Source of the DNA: Bacteroidales bacterium
Lineage (GTDB): Bacteria > Bacteroidota > Bacteroidia > Bacteroidales > UBA932
Reading direction: 5' to 3'
Length of the DNA: 42,930 bases
Assembly (NCBI GenBank): GCA_017469845.1
Contig: JAFUFP010000034.1
Span: 1 to 42,930, forward strand
Shown here: positions 7,809 to 15,932 of the stretch, piece after piece
How positions within the stretch are numbered: the stretch's first letter is position 1
Layout of the letters: each line of letters opens with the position of its first letter
Position numbers and translations under genes: made by a program
The notes under the pieces: generated by a model
What the model was told of the DNA's origin: nothing
The model's input: only the letters and a program-made list of their open reading frames with translations
The model's database searches: none

Positions 7809-8744
7809 ATGACATTCAACCTGCTGCAGGTTCAGATCCCGACCGATTCGGAGGCCGTGAATGTAGCCGACTCAGCGAAAGTGGCCATCGAGAAGGTGGC
7901 TCAGGAAATAGTTCAGAACCCCCAGGCTTTTTTCACCACCCTGGGAGAAAAGGCCCTCGAATTCGGCCTCAAAGTATTGGCGGCAATATTGATATACGCC
8001 GTCGGAGCATGGCTCATCCGCAAGATAAACCGGATGCTCGCCAAGGTCTTCAAAAAGAAGAAGACGGAAAAGACCATCGTATCCTTCGTCACTTCACTGG
8101 TCTCGATCACCCTCACAATCATTCTGGTGCTCATCGTCGTCGGGACCCTCGGAATAAACACCACCTCCATAGCGGCTCTCCTCGCGGCCGGAGGTATGGC
8201 CATAGGTATGGCCCTCAGCGGAACCGTGCAGAACTTCGCCGGAGGAATAATGATCCTCATCTTCAAGCCCTTCAAGGCCGGTGACTACATAAAGGCCATG
8301 GGGTATGAAGGATTCGTGCAGGAGGTGACCATCGTGAACACGAAGCTCCGCACGTTCGCCAACGACATCATCGTCCTTCCGAACGGCACCCTTTTCAACG
8401 GTACCATCGACAACTTCAACGACAAGCCCTTCCACCGTGAAAGCTGGACAGTCGACGTGGCTTACGGAAGCGACTACGACAAGGCGGAGAAGGTGCTTCT
8501 GGATATCTGCCGAGCCGACGGGAGGATCCTTGACAGCACGAAAGCACCCGTCGCGGACCCTTCGGTCCATATCGGCACGATGAGGGACTCCAGCGTGCAG
8601 CTCGTCCTCTGGGCCTGGGTCAAGGTGGAGGATTTCTACCCGGTCCAGTTCGAGGTAAGCAAGCAGATCTACAAGCAGCTTCCCGAGAACGGAGTACAGT
8701 TCCCGTTCCCCCAGTTGGATGTACATCTGGACCATATTTCCTGA
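7809..8744 (+). CDS. mscS: Small-conductance mechanosensitive channel, MscS family
   Basis: A 311-residue inner-membrane channel that opens under membrane tension to release solutes in osmotic downshock. Three hydrophobic segments lie at about residues 55-75, 95-117 and 120-150. The last is the pore-lining helix, with the small-residue pattern LLAAGGMAIGMALSGTVQNFAGGIMILIF expected of TM3, followed by KPFKAGDYIKAMGYEGFVQEVTIVNTKLRTFANDIIVLPNG, the beta domain. The C-terminal cytoplasmic alpha/beta domain runs to HLDHIS. The N-terminal 50 residues are polar and amphipathic. Preceded by a strong Shine-Dalgarno site and followed by a rho-independent terminator, so it is monocistronic or the last gene of its unit. 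Confidence 0.93.
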   Translation: MTFNLLQVQIPTDSEAVNVADSAKVAIEKVAQEIVQNPQAFFTTLGEKALEFGLKVLAAILIYAVGAWLIRKINRMLAKVFKKKKTEKTIVSFVTSLVSITLTIILVLIVVGTLGINTTSIAALLAAGGMAIGMALSGTVQNFAGGIMILIFKPFKAGDYIKAMGYEGFVQEVTIVNTKLRTFANDIIVLPNGTLFNGTIDNFNDKPFHRESWTVDVAYGSDYDKAEKVLLDICRADGRILDSTKAPVADPSVHIGTMRDSSVQLVLWAWVKVEDFYPVQFEVSKQIYKQLPENGVQFPFPQLDVHLDHIS

Positions 8745-8762
8745 TTCTTCCCGTGAACATAG

Positions 8763-8793
8763 GAAGCCGGCCCGAAGGGTCGGCTTCTTTTTT
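8763..8793 (+). terminator. Rho-independent terminator of mscS
   Basis: GAAGCCGGCC (8763-8772) pairs with GGTCGGCTTC (8778-8787) with one G-T pair, followed by a run of six T. Confidence 0.85.
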
Positions 8794-8804
8794 GGCAAGA
8801 GGCG

Positions 8805-8836
8805 AAAAGGCCCCGCATTTCGTGCGGAGGCCTTTT
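8805..8836 (-). terminator. Symmetrical terminator, mainly for the dipeptidase gene
   Basis: AAAAGGCC-CCGCA (8805-8817) pairs with TGCGG-A-GGCCTTTT (8823-8836), with one bulged A. The A-run and T-run flank both sides, so it can act in both directions; it sits 34 nt after the dipeptidase stop. Confidence 0.85.
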
Positions 8837-8870
8837 GGGTCAATACGCCTTGCGGCAAGCGGACGGATTC

Positions 8871-10523
8871 CTATTCGGCGGGTTTGACGTAACGCTCACC
8901 GGTCTGGGCCTTTACGGCGTCTATGAAGGCGGGAGCGTAGGCGGGGGAAGTGCGCCTTCCCTGGACTAGTTCACCGTTCTCGCTGGGGAGCATGATCTGG
9001 TCGTTGTGCTTGACGATGAGGAGTTTCGCGAGCTTGTCCCAACGCTTCATCATCATGTCGGTGTAGGAGATCGTCTTTCCTGTGAGATATTCTACCCTGT
9101 CACCGTGGGTCATGTCCTTGATCCTCTGTTCCACTTCCTCCTGGTCCTTCTCGTAGAAGTCCTCGAGTTCCTTCTGGGCATCCTTGAGGTCACCGATCAT
9201 GGCGCTGTAGCGGGGATAGATCATGTTCGCCACGAAGTTGTTCATCCAGAAGGCGCTTTCGGTGGAGAATTCGCGGATGTTGTTGTTCTCCCTGCGGAAA
9301 GGATCGGGGATGCGGTTCGCGCTGCAGTAGACGGGGACGTAGGCCACCATCGAAGCATCATCCATGTTGAAATAGGTGATTCCGCCGACCTCGTCGGGGA
9401 GATAGTCCCTCATGCGGCACACCATCGTCATTCCGCTCTGCTGGCAACCGATGGGCCTTTCACGGAACATGTCGGTGCCGTCGCTGCTCTTGAAGTTCAC
9501 AGGCTGGTTGCGGTAAGGGGAAGCCCAAGGGCCGGCGCTCACATCGACGGTCATGTCGAGGGCGGTTCCCTCGTAGTGGTCACGCATGTCGTTCATCACA
9601 TCCCTGGGGGAAAGTTTCTCCTTGGGTTTGATCCAGAGGGGAAGGGCGTCGATCTGGGACATGTCGCCGTTGATGTAGGGAAGGTAGGAGTCCATCACGT
9701 CTGTATCGTAGTGGTGACGGAAGAAGCTCCATACCCTGGCGTCGCAGTAGCGGATGGCGCTGAAGTCCATGGGGCCGTAGGCCTCCCTGAAGCTGAAATC
9801 CGCATCGGAGCCGCTGTAGTAACCCATTTCACGGGCGAAGGATATGACGTCAGCTGAGTACATGCACTCCCCTTCCACCACGCAGAAACCGAGCTTCTTG
9901 TCGGCCTTCTTCGCCTGGGGGAACTGGCGGATGCGGCTGCAGTTTGCGTAAGCGCAGATGCAGTCGTCGGGAACCTTGAGGGCCACCCATACGGCACCCT
10001 TGCGTCCCTTGCCCTTTCCGATGAGCTCCATTATCCATGCTTCGTTCTTGTCGCAGACGGCGAAAGATTCACCGGTGGCGTTGTAGCCGTATTCCTGAAC
10101 GAGTGCGTCCATGATGGCGATGGCCTCACGGGCGGAAGTGGCCCTCTGGAGCGTCAGGTCCATCAGCGTGAAATAATCCAGATACCCTTCGGGATTGCGG
10201 AGTTCCTCGCGGCCGTCCCAGGTGGTCTCAACGATCGTGACCTGGTTCTCGTTCATCAGGCCCATCACGCCGTAGGTGTACTCGGCCTGGGCGATGTACC
10301 TCGGTGCCTGGGAGCCGTAGCCGCGCAGGGCGATCATCTCGCCGGGGGCATGGCGTCCGGGGGCAGAATACGTAAGGGGGGAAGCGAAGCCGAAGCCGTC
10401 GCAGTTGTAGGTGCACATGACGCTGCCGTCAGTAGAAGCGAGCTTGCCCACGATGAGGTTCGTGCAGGCGAAAGAGGCCACAGCGATGAAAGGCAGTATG
10501 GCCGAAAGGATCAATCTTTTCAT
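8871..10523 (-). CDS. Secreted C69-family dipeptidase
   Basis: A 550-residue N-terminal-nucleophile hydrolase. A signal peptide (MKRLILSAILPFIAVASFA) ends exactly before Cys20, which in family C69 becomes the N-terminal nucleophile after cleavage: CTNLIVGKLASTDGSVM. Downstream motifs typical of the family include GVMGLMNENQVTIVETT, GYNATGESFAVCDKNEAWIMELIG and YANCSRIRQFP. It should hydrolyse dipeptides in the periplasm or outside the cell, in keeping with peptide-fermenting gut Bacteroidales. Residues 430-520 form a charged helical C-terminal region (KDAQKELEDFYEKDQEEVEQRIKD). The gene stands alone: a terminator follows, and the upstream 155-bp gap is shared with the divergent gene at 10679. 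Confidence 0.9.
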   Translation of the reverse strand: MKRLILSAILPFIAVASFACTNLIVGKLASTDGSVMCTYNCDGFGFASPLTYSAPGRHAPGEMIALRGYGSQAPRYIAQAEYTYGVMGLMNENQVTIVETTWDGREELRNPEGYLDYFTLMDLTLQRATSAREAIAIMDALVQEYGYNATGESFAVCDKNEAWIMELIGKGKGRKGAVWVALKVPDDCICAYANCSRIRQFPQAKKADKKLGFCVVEGECMYSADVISFAREMGYYSGSDADFSFREAYGPMDFSAIRYCDARVWSFFRHHYDTDVMDSYLPYINGDMSQIDALPLWIKPKEKLSPRDVMNDMRDHYEGTALDMTVDVSAGPWASPYRNQPVNFKSSDGTDMFRERPIGCQQSGMTMVCRMRDYLPDEVGGITYFNMDDASMVAYVPVYCSANRIPDPFRRENNNIREFSTESAFWMNNFVANMIYPRYSAMIGDLKDAQKELEDFYEKDQEEVEQRIKDMTHGDRVEYLTGKTISYTDMMMKRWDKLAKLLIVKHNDQIMLPSENGELVQGRRTSPAYAPAFIDAVKAQTGERYVKPAE

Positions 10524-10678
10524 ATCAGTAAGCCGTTTTGTTGATTTTCGTCAGAGGGATGGCGGGAAAACAGCGCCATCCGCTAAAATAGCAAAAAAAT
10601 GCATAACCTGTCTTCCCGAGACCCTTTTTCGGTTTTCGCACAATTCTTGCATCCCTTTCCGGAAAAAGGAAAAACGCT

Positions 10679-11152
10679 ATGAAAAGATTCTTCCCGCTGA
10701 TACTTTGCGCATTGGTGACTGTACTGTCCGCCTCCAAATGCGAGAAATACGATCCCGACGTATACCGTGATTCCGCCGGAAACAAGGTGACCCTCGTCGG
10801 GAAATGGGGACTCACCCTGGTGGAATACCGTACCGGAGGAGTCACGGAATCACGCACCGTCACCCCCACGACCCTTACGGAATTCCTCCACGGGGACAAA
10901 GCCCGTACCCTGTCCATCCGAAAGGACGGGACCGAAGAAGTCTCCGACACCTTCCACTACGAGACATTCAGGGGAGCCGTCACTTTCTACACCGAAGAGG
11001 AATGGGAGAACAACCGCGGCCTCGGCGAAGACGACTCCAATTATGAAAGGGGCAAGACATATTATTATAAGGTAACCGACGGGAACAACATCTACTACGA
11101 GGAGAAGGTTACCGAAGGGACCACCCTCGTGAACCATTTCACAAGGTTCTGA
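10679..11152 (+). CDS. Small secreted or lipoprotein of unknown function
   Basis: A 157-residue protein with signal peptide MKRFFPLILCALVTVLSAS followed by Lys-Cys. The Lys before the Cys departs from the normal lipobox, so lipidation is doubtful and signal peptidase I cleavage after SAS is possible. The mature part is short and beta-rich (TLVGKWGLTLVEYRTGG, LTEFLHGDKARTLSIRKDG, YYYKVTDGNNIYYEEK), resembling the small lipocalin-like secreted proteins common in Bacteroidales, but I recognise no family. It is divergent from the dipeptidase gene and ends 6 nt from the convergent DUF3667 gene, leaving no room for a separate terminator. Confidence 0.65.
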   Translation: MKRFFPLILCALVTVLSASKCEKYDPDVYRDSAGNKVTLVGKWGLTLVEYRTGGVTESRTVTPTTLTEFLHGDKARTLSIRKDGTEEVSDTFHYETFRGAVTFYTEEEWENNRGLGEDDSNYERGKTYYYKVTDGNNIYYEEKVTEGTTLVNHFTRF

Positions 11153-11158
11153 CCGTCC

Positions 11159-12100
11159 CTATCGCTTCAGCCAGGCGAAAATGAAAGCCGCCACGCCGAC
11201 AAGAAGGATTACGACGGCGTACAGGACACCGTACCAGATGCCGGTCCGGACGGCCAACCCGAGGCCATTCCTGAAGCGGACGCCCAACCATTGGCTGTAA
11301 TCCAGGGCCAGAAGCAGCAACATCAGTACAAGACCGATCTGGGCTTCCTTCCCGAAAGAGAGCAGAAGGGCGAACAGCATGAAAAAGCTGAACTGGCAAA
11401 GAAGGTATGCCGTGGCTACGGCACACTCCGACATCCTTACCTTCCGTCGCCGAAGCGTCAGGGCCATCGAGAACCAGATGAGGAAGAAGGGGCCAAGGAA
11501 AAGAGGGATCCCCTGGTTCCGGAGGGTCATTTCCAATGCGGCGATGGAGGATTCGTGCTGGGTGTCCACTTCCTCGGGATAGCGGTCAAGGTTGAGGTAG
11601 AGCCACCCCTTGTAGAGAAAAGTGAAAGCGTTCTTCATAAAAGCGGTCGTGCGGTCAACCTGATTGCGCTGCTCTTCCGTCATGTTCTCCCTGTCCACGA
11701 CTCCATCGGCGGCCTCGTCAACCGCGATGTCGATGTCCAGCAGCCTCTCCACCACGGCCCTTTCCTCATTCCTCTGCCTCACAGGCTGGAGGACCGCGGA
11801 AAGGAGCGCGAAAAAGGAGTAGAATATGATAAGGGCCGTCAAGGGGGCAAGATAGCGTTCCCTGTCCCCTTTGATATAGTCACGGATCATGTAACCGGGA
11901 CGGAAAAGAAGATGGGTGAAGGTCCGCTTCGCGTCCTCGTTGAGTAGCGGAATGTTGTCGAAAGCTCCATCATAGAAGGATCCGGAGCGTTTGCGCCCCT
12001 TCTTCTCCTTGGGTTCGAGCCAAGGGAAGTAACCGAGTTTCCGCCATATGCGGAACGCCCTTGAACGTATCTTCAACCCGTGTATGATTTTATTGTCCAT
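11159..12100 (-). CDS. DUF3667-family membrane protein
   Basis: A 313-residue protein. The N-terminal half has the signature of DUF3667: R-T-F-T-H-L-L-F-R-P-G-Y-M-I-R-D-Y-I-K-G-D-R-E-R-Y-L-A-P-L at about residues 62-90, followed directly by a hydrophobic helix (TALIIFYSFFALLSAVL). Four or five more membrane segments fill the C-terminal half (residues about 190-310: IPLFLGPFFLIWFSMAL, YLLCQFSFFMLFALLL, IGLVLMLLLLAL, YGVLYAVVILLVGVAAFIF). Function is unknown in the family; members of Bacteroidetes are inner-membrane proteins. A terminator separates it from the upstream acyltransferase on the same strand, so it probably has its own promoter. Confidence 0.8.
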   Translation of the reverse strand: MDNKIIHGLKIRSRAFRIWRKLGYFPWLEPKEKKGRKRSGSFYDGAFDNIPLLNEDAKRTFTHLLFRPGYMIRDYIKGDRERYLAPLTALIIFYSFFALLSAVLQPVRQRNEERAVVERLLDIDIAVDEAADGVVDRENMTEEQRNQVDRTTAFMKNAFTFLYKGWLYLNLDRYPEEVDTQHESSIAALEMTLRNQGIPLFLGPFFLIWFSMALTLRRRKVRMSECAVATAYLLCQFSFFMLFALLLSFGKEAQIGLVLMLLLLALDYSQWLGVRFRNGLGLAVRTGIWYGVLYAVVILLVGVAAFIFAWLKR

Positions 12101-12118
12101 CGTACTTCGTGCTATGGA

Positions 12119-12150
12119 AAAGGGCTCCGACTGCGAAGATCGGGGCCCTT
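12119..12150 (-). terminator. Terminator of the acyltransferase gene
   Basis: AAGGGCTCCGA (12119-12130) pairs with TCGGGGCCCTT (12140-12150) apart from one mismatch; on the minus strand it is followed by TTTTCC. It lies about 80 nt after the acyltransferase stop. Confidence 0.7.
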
Positions 12151-12229
12151 GATCTTTCTTTGGCTCTGAACGGGAACCGGAGCGATATGCGCCCCCTTCT
12201 TGGGGCGACCGGACTCCCGGCGTTTCCTT

Positions 12230-13420
12230 TTACTCCGACTCGGAAGGGGTCTGGGCGGCGGCCGCCTTCTCCTCCTTCAGGGCCTCTTTCGTTGCCACGG
12301 GATTCCCGTAGATATGGAGAAGGATGTCACGGAGTTCATCGCGGTCGAGCGACTTCTCCGCCTTGTCGAGCTGTCCTTCAATGTAGGAAGAGAATTTCTC
12401 CTTGTCCTCCGGGGTATATTCGGATGAGTACTTGGAAGTTCCGTTCATCATGTCGTACGCCATGTAGTTGGTCTTCCAGAGCTTGTAGCCCTCGATGATC
12501 CTCACGTCGACGGCGTGGCGGATGGCCTGGTAACGGTCGTTCTTCATCCAGAGCGATGCCTCGACGATCTCGTCATGCGTCAGGGGATCACCGATATTGA
12601 GGTGGATGTTGCCCTTGTCCTGACGGATTCCGGTGAGGATGCTCACGAGGTCCTCCCTGGAACCCTTGACGTACTTCTCCGTGCGGGAGATGAGCAGTTC
12701 CCTCGCCTTCATTATGTCGCAGGGCTCGTATTCGTACGAAATGCTCAGCGGAATGATGTTGAGTTCCTCGAAGTTCTCCACGAAACCCTTGGTCCCGCTC
12801 ATGTCGAGCATCTTGAGGAGTCCCTGCTCGGTGGTGTCGATGCCGTTCTTGGTGCGTCCCTCCCTCTGGGCGATCCAGACGGAACTCCTTCCGCTGGTGA
12901 CGGCCTGACGGATGTAGCGTGAAAGCCTCTGGGAAGAAAGGTACAGTGAACGGGCGTCTATCCCGCGGATGACCTTAATCATCCTGTTGGAACGGATGAG
13001 ACACTCGATGTATTTGTTGGAAAGCAGGTTGTCGCCCACGCAGATCTCGGTGGTCTGGATCCCGTTGCGGTAGAAGACCGCCTGGGTGATGGCGGGATCG
13101 AGGATGATGTCACGGTGATTGGACATGAAGACGCTCTTCCCGGGGGTCCGGAGGATCTTCTCCATTCCGTCGTACGAGAAGTTGTGGGCGGTGTTGTCGA
13201 GGACCCATTCTACGGCCTTGGACATCACTTCCGTCTGGAACTCGTCAATGCTCTTGACGTTGCGCAGGAAATCCGCCAGGAAATTCTCCGGTGCTTCGGG
13301 CAGGAGAATGCGCGAGAACTCGCCGACCGCGGGATGGTCCGCAAGCATGGCGAGGGCCTTCACCGCCTCTTCGTCGGTATAGGGCCTTATCTCGTCGAAT
13401 TCGTTTGACTGATCACACAT
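12230..13420 (-). CDS. PlsC-like glycerophospholipid acyltransferase
   Basis: A 396-residue protein of the 1-acylglycerol-3-phosphate acyltransferase superfamily. The catalytic region is FMSNHRDIILDPA with His102; the spacing to Asp108 is five residues, and Asp104 is also close, so this is the NHRD variant found in Bacteroidetes rather than the classic HX4D. Downstream blocks include NRMIKVIRGIDARSLYLSSQ, SSVWIAQREGRTKNG (the R-E-G-R glycerophosphate-binding motif) and NIIPLSISYEYEPCD. It should acylate a glycerophosphate-type or related lipid at the inner membrane. It is longer than PlsC (about 245 residues), with an extra N-terminal helical domain (1-90) and a charged, Ala/Glu-rich tail. 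The true acceptor is not deducible. Confidence 0.85.
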   Translation of the reverse strand: MCDQSNEFDEIRPYTDEEAVKALAMLADHPAVGEFSRILLPEAPENFLADFLRNVKSIDEFQTEVMSKAVEWVLDNTAHNFSYDGMEKILRTPGKSVFMSNHRDIILDPAITQAVFYRNGIQTTEICVGDNLLSNKYIECLIRSNRMIKVIRGIDARSLYLSSQRLSRYIRQAVTSGRSSVWIAQREGRTKNGIDTTEQGLLKMLDMSGTKGFVENFEELNIIPLSISYEYEPCDIMKARELLISRTEKYVKGSREDLVSILTGIRQDKGNIHLNIGDPLTHDEIVEASLWMKNDRYQAIRHAVDVRIIEGYKLWKTNYMAYDMMNGTSKYSSEYTPEDKEKFSSYIEGQLDKAEKSLDRDELRDILLHIYGNPVATKEALKEEKAAAAQTPSESE

Positions 13421-13460
13421 GGTAAGGGTATTAGTACACGTAATAGTATCAACTTTTATG

Positions 13461-13491
13461 CAAAACTAACAAAAAGAGGCGACATTGCAAT
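13461..13491 (-). promoter_or_regulatory. Promoter of the acyltransferase gene
   Basis: On the minus strand, ATTG (13488-13491, near TTTG) is followed after 19 nt by TAGTTTTG (13461-13468), an exact TAnnTTTG. The ATG at 13420 is about 40 nt downstream. Confidence 0.6.
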
Positions 13492-13497
13492 GCCTCT
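13470..13497 (-). terminator. Terminator of queA
   Basis: AGAGGC (13475-13480) pairs with GCCTCT (13492-13497); on the minus strand the stem is followed by TTTTTG. It overlaps the promoter of the next gene. Confidence 0.6.
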
Positions 13498-13521
13498 ACG
13501 CCATTCTTGGGGAAGGTCCTA

Positions 13522-14739
13522 TCACAAAGGCCTGAACAGCAGCGAACTGTCCCCGTAGCTGAGGAACCGGTAGCTCCCCTGGAGGGCATGGTCGTAGATG
13601 GTCCTCCAGTCCCCTTTCACAAAGGCCGAGACCAACAGTATGAGAGTGCTCTCCGGCTGGTGGAAGTTCGTCACCAGGATGTCCACGAGCCTGAAGGAGA
13701 ATCCCGGCACTATGATTATCCTCGTGCCGATCACGAGTTCGGAAAGGGAGTTCTCCTCAAGGTAGGAGACTATGGCCCCCAGAGCCTCTGCCGTCGAATA
13801 GGGGTATTCCCTCTCGTAAGGGGCCCACTGGGCCACGTCGGAGGGTTTCCCGTCCTCGATGATCCCGACGCCCACGTAGTAGAGGGATTCGAGGGTCCTC
13901 ACCGAGGTCGTTCCGACGGCGATAAGTTTCCTTGTGCCGAGTCCCGAGAGAAGGTCACGGAGGAAAGTGAGAGACACGGTGAAGGGTTCCCTGTGCATGG
14001 GATGGCGGGCAACGTCGCCCTCCTTCACGGGAAGGAAGGTACCCGCTCCGACATGGAGGCAGACGGTCTCCCGGTCTATGCCCCTACGGTCAATGCCGGA
14101 AAGGACCCTGTCCGTGAAGTGGAGTCCGGCGGTCGGTGCGGCCACGGATCCGCGGATGTGCGCGTAAAGGGTCTGATACCTTTCAAGGTCGATCTTCTCG
14201 GTATCGCGGTTGAGGTACGGGGGTATCGGAATCGATCCGCACACCTCCAGAACCCTCGAAAACGGTGAACCGTCGTCCCAAAGGAAACGTACCTGGCCGG
14301 TCTGGCCTTCACGGGATAGGAGCTCGGCGCGGAGGTTCATCTCCCCGACGGCGGGATCGTCCGAAGGGTTCATGAGGAAAAGGGTGTCGCCCTTCCACCT
14401 CTTGGCGTTTCCGATGACGCATTTCCAGTCGCAGGTCCGGGTGCAGGCGAAACTGACGTTGTAGTCGGCCGGGGAATCGGGCTGGAGGCAGAAAATCTCT
14501 ATATGCGCACCGCTTTCCCTTCTGAAATGGAGTCTGGCGGGTACGACCTTGGTGTCGTTGAAAACCATCAGCGATCCTTCCGGCAGAAGCGAGGGAAGGT
14601 CCGTGAAGACATGGTCGGAAACGCTCCCGTCACGGTAGACGAGAAGTTTCGAGGAATCCCGTTCCGCGAGAGGGTACTTGGCGATCCTTTCATCCGGAAG
14701 CGGATAGTTGTAGTCCTTAATATCTATAGAAGGTATCAT
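13522..14739 (-). CDS. queA: S-adenosylmethionine:tRNA ribosyltransferase-isomerase
   Basis: A 405-residue enzyme that transfers and isomerises the ribosyl part of SAM onto preQ1 in the tRNA wobble position, forming epoxyqueuosine. Start chosen at MIPSIDIKDYNY (14739), since the family begins with this D-Y-x-Y-P-L-P pattern; an upstream frame start at 14763 lies in the promoter. Motifs: LPDERIAKYPLAERDSSKLLVY, MVFNDTKVVPARLHF, PPYLNRDTEKIDLERYQTLYA, SVAAPTAGLHFTDRVL and HVGAGTFLPVK. It is longer than the E. coli enzyme (about 356 residues), with a C-terminal part (GTRIIIVPGFSFRLVDILVTNFHQPESTLILLVSAF) that is the usual ending. A TATCTTTG -7 element is at 14761-14768 and a terminator follows the gene. 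Confidence 0.93.
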   Translation of the reverse strand: MIPSIDIKDYNYPLPDERIAKYPLAERDSSKLLVYRDGSVSDHVFTDLPSLLPEGSLMVFNDTKVVPARLHFRRESGAHIEIFCLQPDSPADYNVSFACTRTCDWKCVIGNAKRWKGDTLFLMNPSDDPAVGEMNLRAELLSREGQTGQVRFLWDDGSPFSRVLEVCGSIPIPPYLNRDTEKIDLERYQTLYAHIRGSVAAPTAGLHFTDRVLSGIDRRGIDRETVCLHVGAGTFLPVKEGDVARHPMHREPFTVSLTFLRDLLSGLGTRKLIAVGTTSVRTLESLYYVGVGIIEDGKPSDVAQWAPYEREYPYSTAEALGAIVSYLEENSLSELVIGTRIIIVPGFSFRLVDILVTNFHQPESTLILLVSAFVKGDWRTIYDHALQGSYRFLSYGDSSLLFRPL

Positions 14740-14760
14740 CAATCCTAAAAAAATGCGGAG

Positions 14761-14768
14761 CAAAGATA
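14761..14768 (-). promoter_or_regulatory. Bacteroidota -7 element of queA
   Basis: Minus-strand TATCTTTG matches TAnnTTTG and lies about 22 nt upstream of the queA ATG. Confidence 0.5.
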
Positions 14769-15309
14769 GACAAAAAAGCGCAATGGAGAAAACCGCAGGA
14801 AACGGCCCTGTAAACGCGCGAAACCGTAGCGACGAGGTGACGGTCCACCGCAGCGGAGATAAGCGATTCTGAGGGATTTCGGCACCCGATGTACAACTGT
14901 AAATTGTTTACAAATGTTCAAACGTGTTTACAATTCTTAAAATTATCATTTGTTAACAAACTTAAATGTTAACAATCGATTAATTTTACAAAAAGGATTA
15001 TCAAATTTCATAATGGCAATATCACTACTTTCTGAAACAACTCAAACTCAGATATTTATTAAAGGTTTATTTTTCCAATCATTAAACTTAACCAAGTAAC
15101 TTGTGGTGAAGCCGGTCCAGAAGCTGAAAAATATAGCACAATTACATAACTTAAACACTTGTAGTCCTGCAGATAATATCTATTTAACTAAAGTGACTGT
15201 TAATTAAGTTAGCCCCTTCTGGTCTTCCATCCCCCTCCCTTGTTTACAAAATAATAATTTGCACGTTCCAAATTTATTGTCTACATTTGTAACACCAATA
15301 GTTAGAAAA
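14764..15309. other. AT-rich intergenic region with repeated GTTTAC/GTTAAC palindromes
   Basis: A 546-bp gap with no convincing gene. The first 110 bases are GC-rich; the rest is strongly AT-rich. Four related words cluster within 75 bp: TTGTTTACAAA (14904-14914), TGTTTACAA (14925-14933), TTTGTTAACAAA (14949-14960, perfect palindrome) and TGTTAACAA (14967-14975). TTGTTTACAAA recurs exactly at 15240-15250, just before the promoter of the XRE gene. Operators for that regulator, or an origin-like region, are possible. Confidence 0.45.
15258..15289 (+). promoter_or_regulatory. Consensus Bacteroidota promoter of the XRE regulator gene
   Basis: TTTG (15258-15261), 20 nt, then TACATTTG (15282-15289): both boxes and spacing match consensus. 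The ATG at 15310 is 20 nt beyond. An 11-bp TTGTTTACAAA palindrome at 15240-15250 abuts the -33 box. Confidence 0.8.
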
Positions 15310-15810
15310 ATGAACAAAAGGCTGCAACAGTTTTTGGCGGCGGAGAACATCTCCCAATCACAGTTCGCCGATGCGATGGGCATCGCGAGAGCCAGCGTCT
15401 CACATATAATCGCCGGAAGGAACAAACCCGGCTTCGAATTCATGTCCGCGATGGTGAGGAACTACCCGGCCCTGAACCTCGAATGGCTAATCTCCGGGAA
15501 AGGCAAGATGTACAAGGATCCATCCCGGATTCTTTCGTCTCTTCCCGCGCAGCCTTCCGCCCCTTCCGTGCCGGAAGTCACGGCCCCTCCGATGACCGTG
15601 GAAGAGCCCGAGGAAATCCCCGACCTCTTCTCCCAGGAACCCCTCCGAGAACCCGTCCCGACCCCTCCTACGGCCTTGCCCGAAGCGAAAAACGGATTCT
15701 CAGAGACGTCATTCGCCCCCGTGGAGACCCCGCAACTTCCTAAAAGCAAGCGTTCTATACGCAAAATCGTCATCTTTTTCGACGACAACACTTTTGAGGA
15801 AATCCAGTAG
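15310..15810 (+). CDS. XRE-family helix-turn-helix regulator
   Basis: A 166-residue protein. Residues 1-65 are an XRE/phage-repressor type HTH: RLQQFLAAENISQSQFADAMGIARASVSHIIAGRNKPGFEFMSAMVRNYPALNLEWLISGKGKMY, where SQSQFADAMG and RASVSHIIAG form the two helices and LEWLISGKGKMY is the usual Bacteroidetes ending. Residues 75-145 are a Pro-rich, probably disordered linker. The last 20 residues (KSKRSIRKIVIFFDDNTFEE) form a short conserved-looking tail. Start set at 15310 by the consensus promoter; the frame itself extends upstream to 15259. Target genes are unknown; the repeated palindromes upstream make autoregulation plausible. Confidence 0.85.
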   Translation: MNKRLQQFLAAENISQSQFADAMGIARASVSHIIAGRNKPGFEFMSAMVRNYPALNLEWLISGKGKMYKDPSRILSSLPAQPSAPSVPEVTAPPMTVEEPEEIPDLFSQEPLREPVPTPPTALPEAKNGFSETSFAPVETPQLPKSKRSIRKIVIFFDDNTFEEIQ

Positions 15811-15858
15811 AAAACATCACGCTCAACACTCAATCCGGCCCGAAAGCCGGTATACGGG

Positions 15859-15892
15859 ACGCCGCATCACTCCGATGTGGCGTTTTCCTTTT
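15859..15892 (+). terminator. Terminator of the XRE regulator gene
   Basis: ACGCCGCATC (15859-15868) pairs with GATGTGGCGT (15874-15883) with one G-T pair, followed by a T-rich tract. A smaller CCGGC/GCCGG hairpin precedes it (15835-15850). Confidence 0.75.
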
Positions 15893-15932
15893 TTTCTTGC
15901 TATATTCGCATCGGAATCAAAACCGACGACCG

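Noticed and set aside
14783..14872. 29-codon ORF (MEKTAGNGPVNARNRSD...) upstream of queA
   Set aside because: No promoter, ribosome site or homologue; probably chance in a GC-rich stretch.
14900..15000. Replication origin (oriC)
   Set aside because: AT-rich with repeated 9-11-mers, but the repeats do not fit the TTATCCACA DnaA box well and no origin-associated gene is near.
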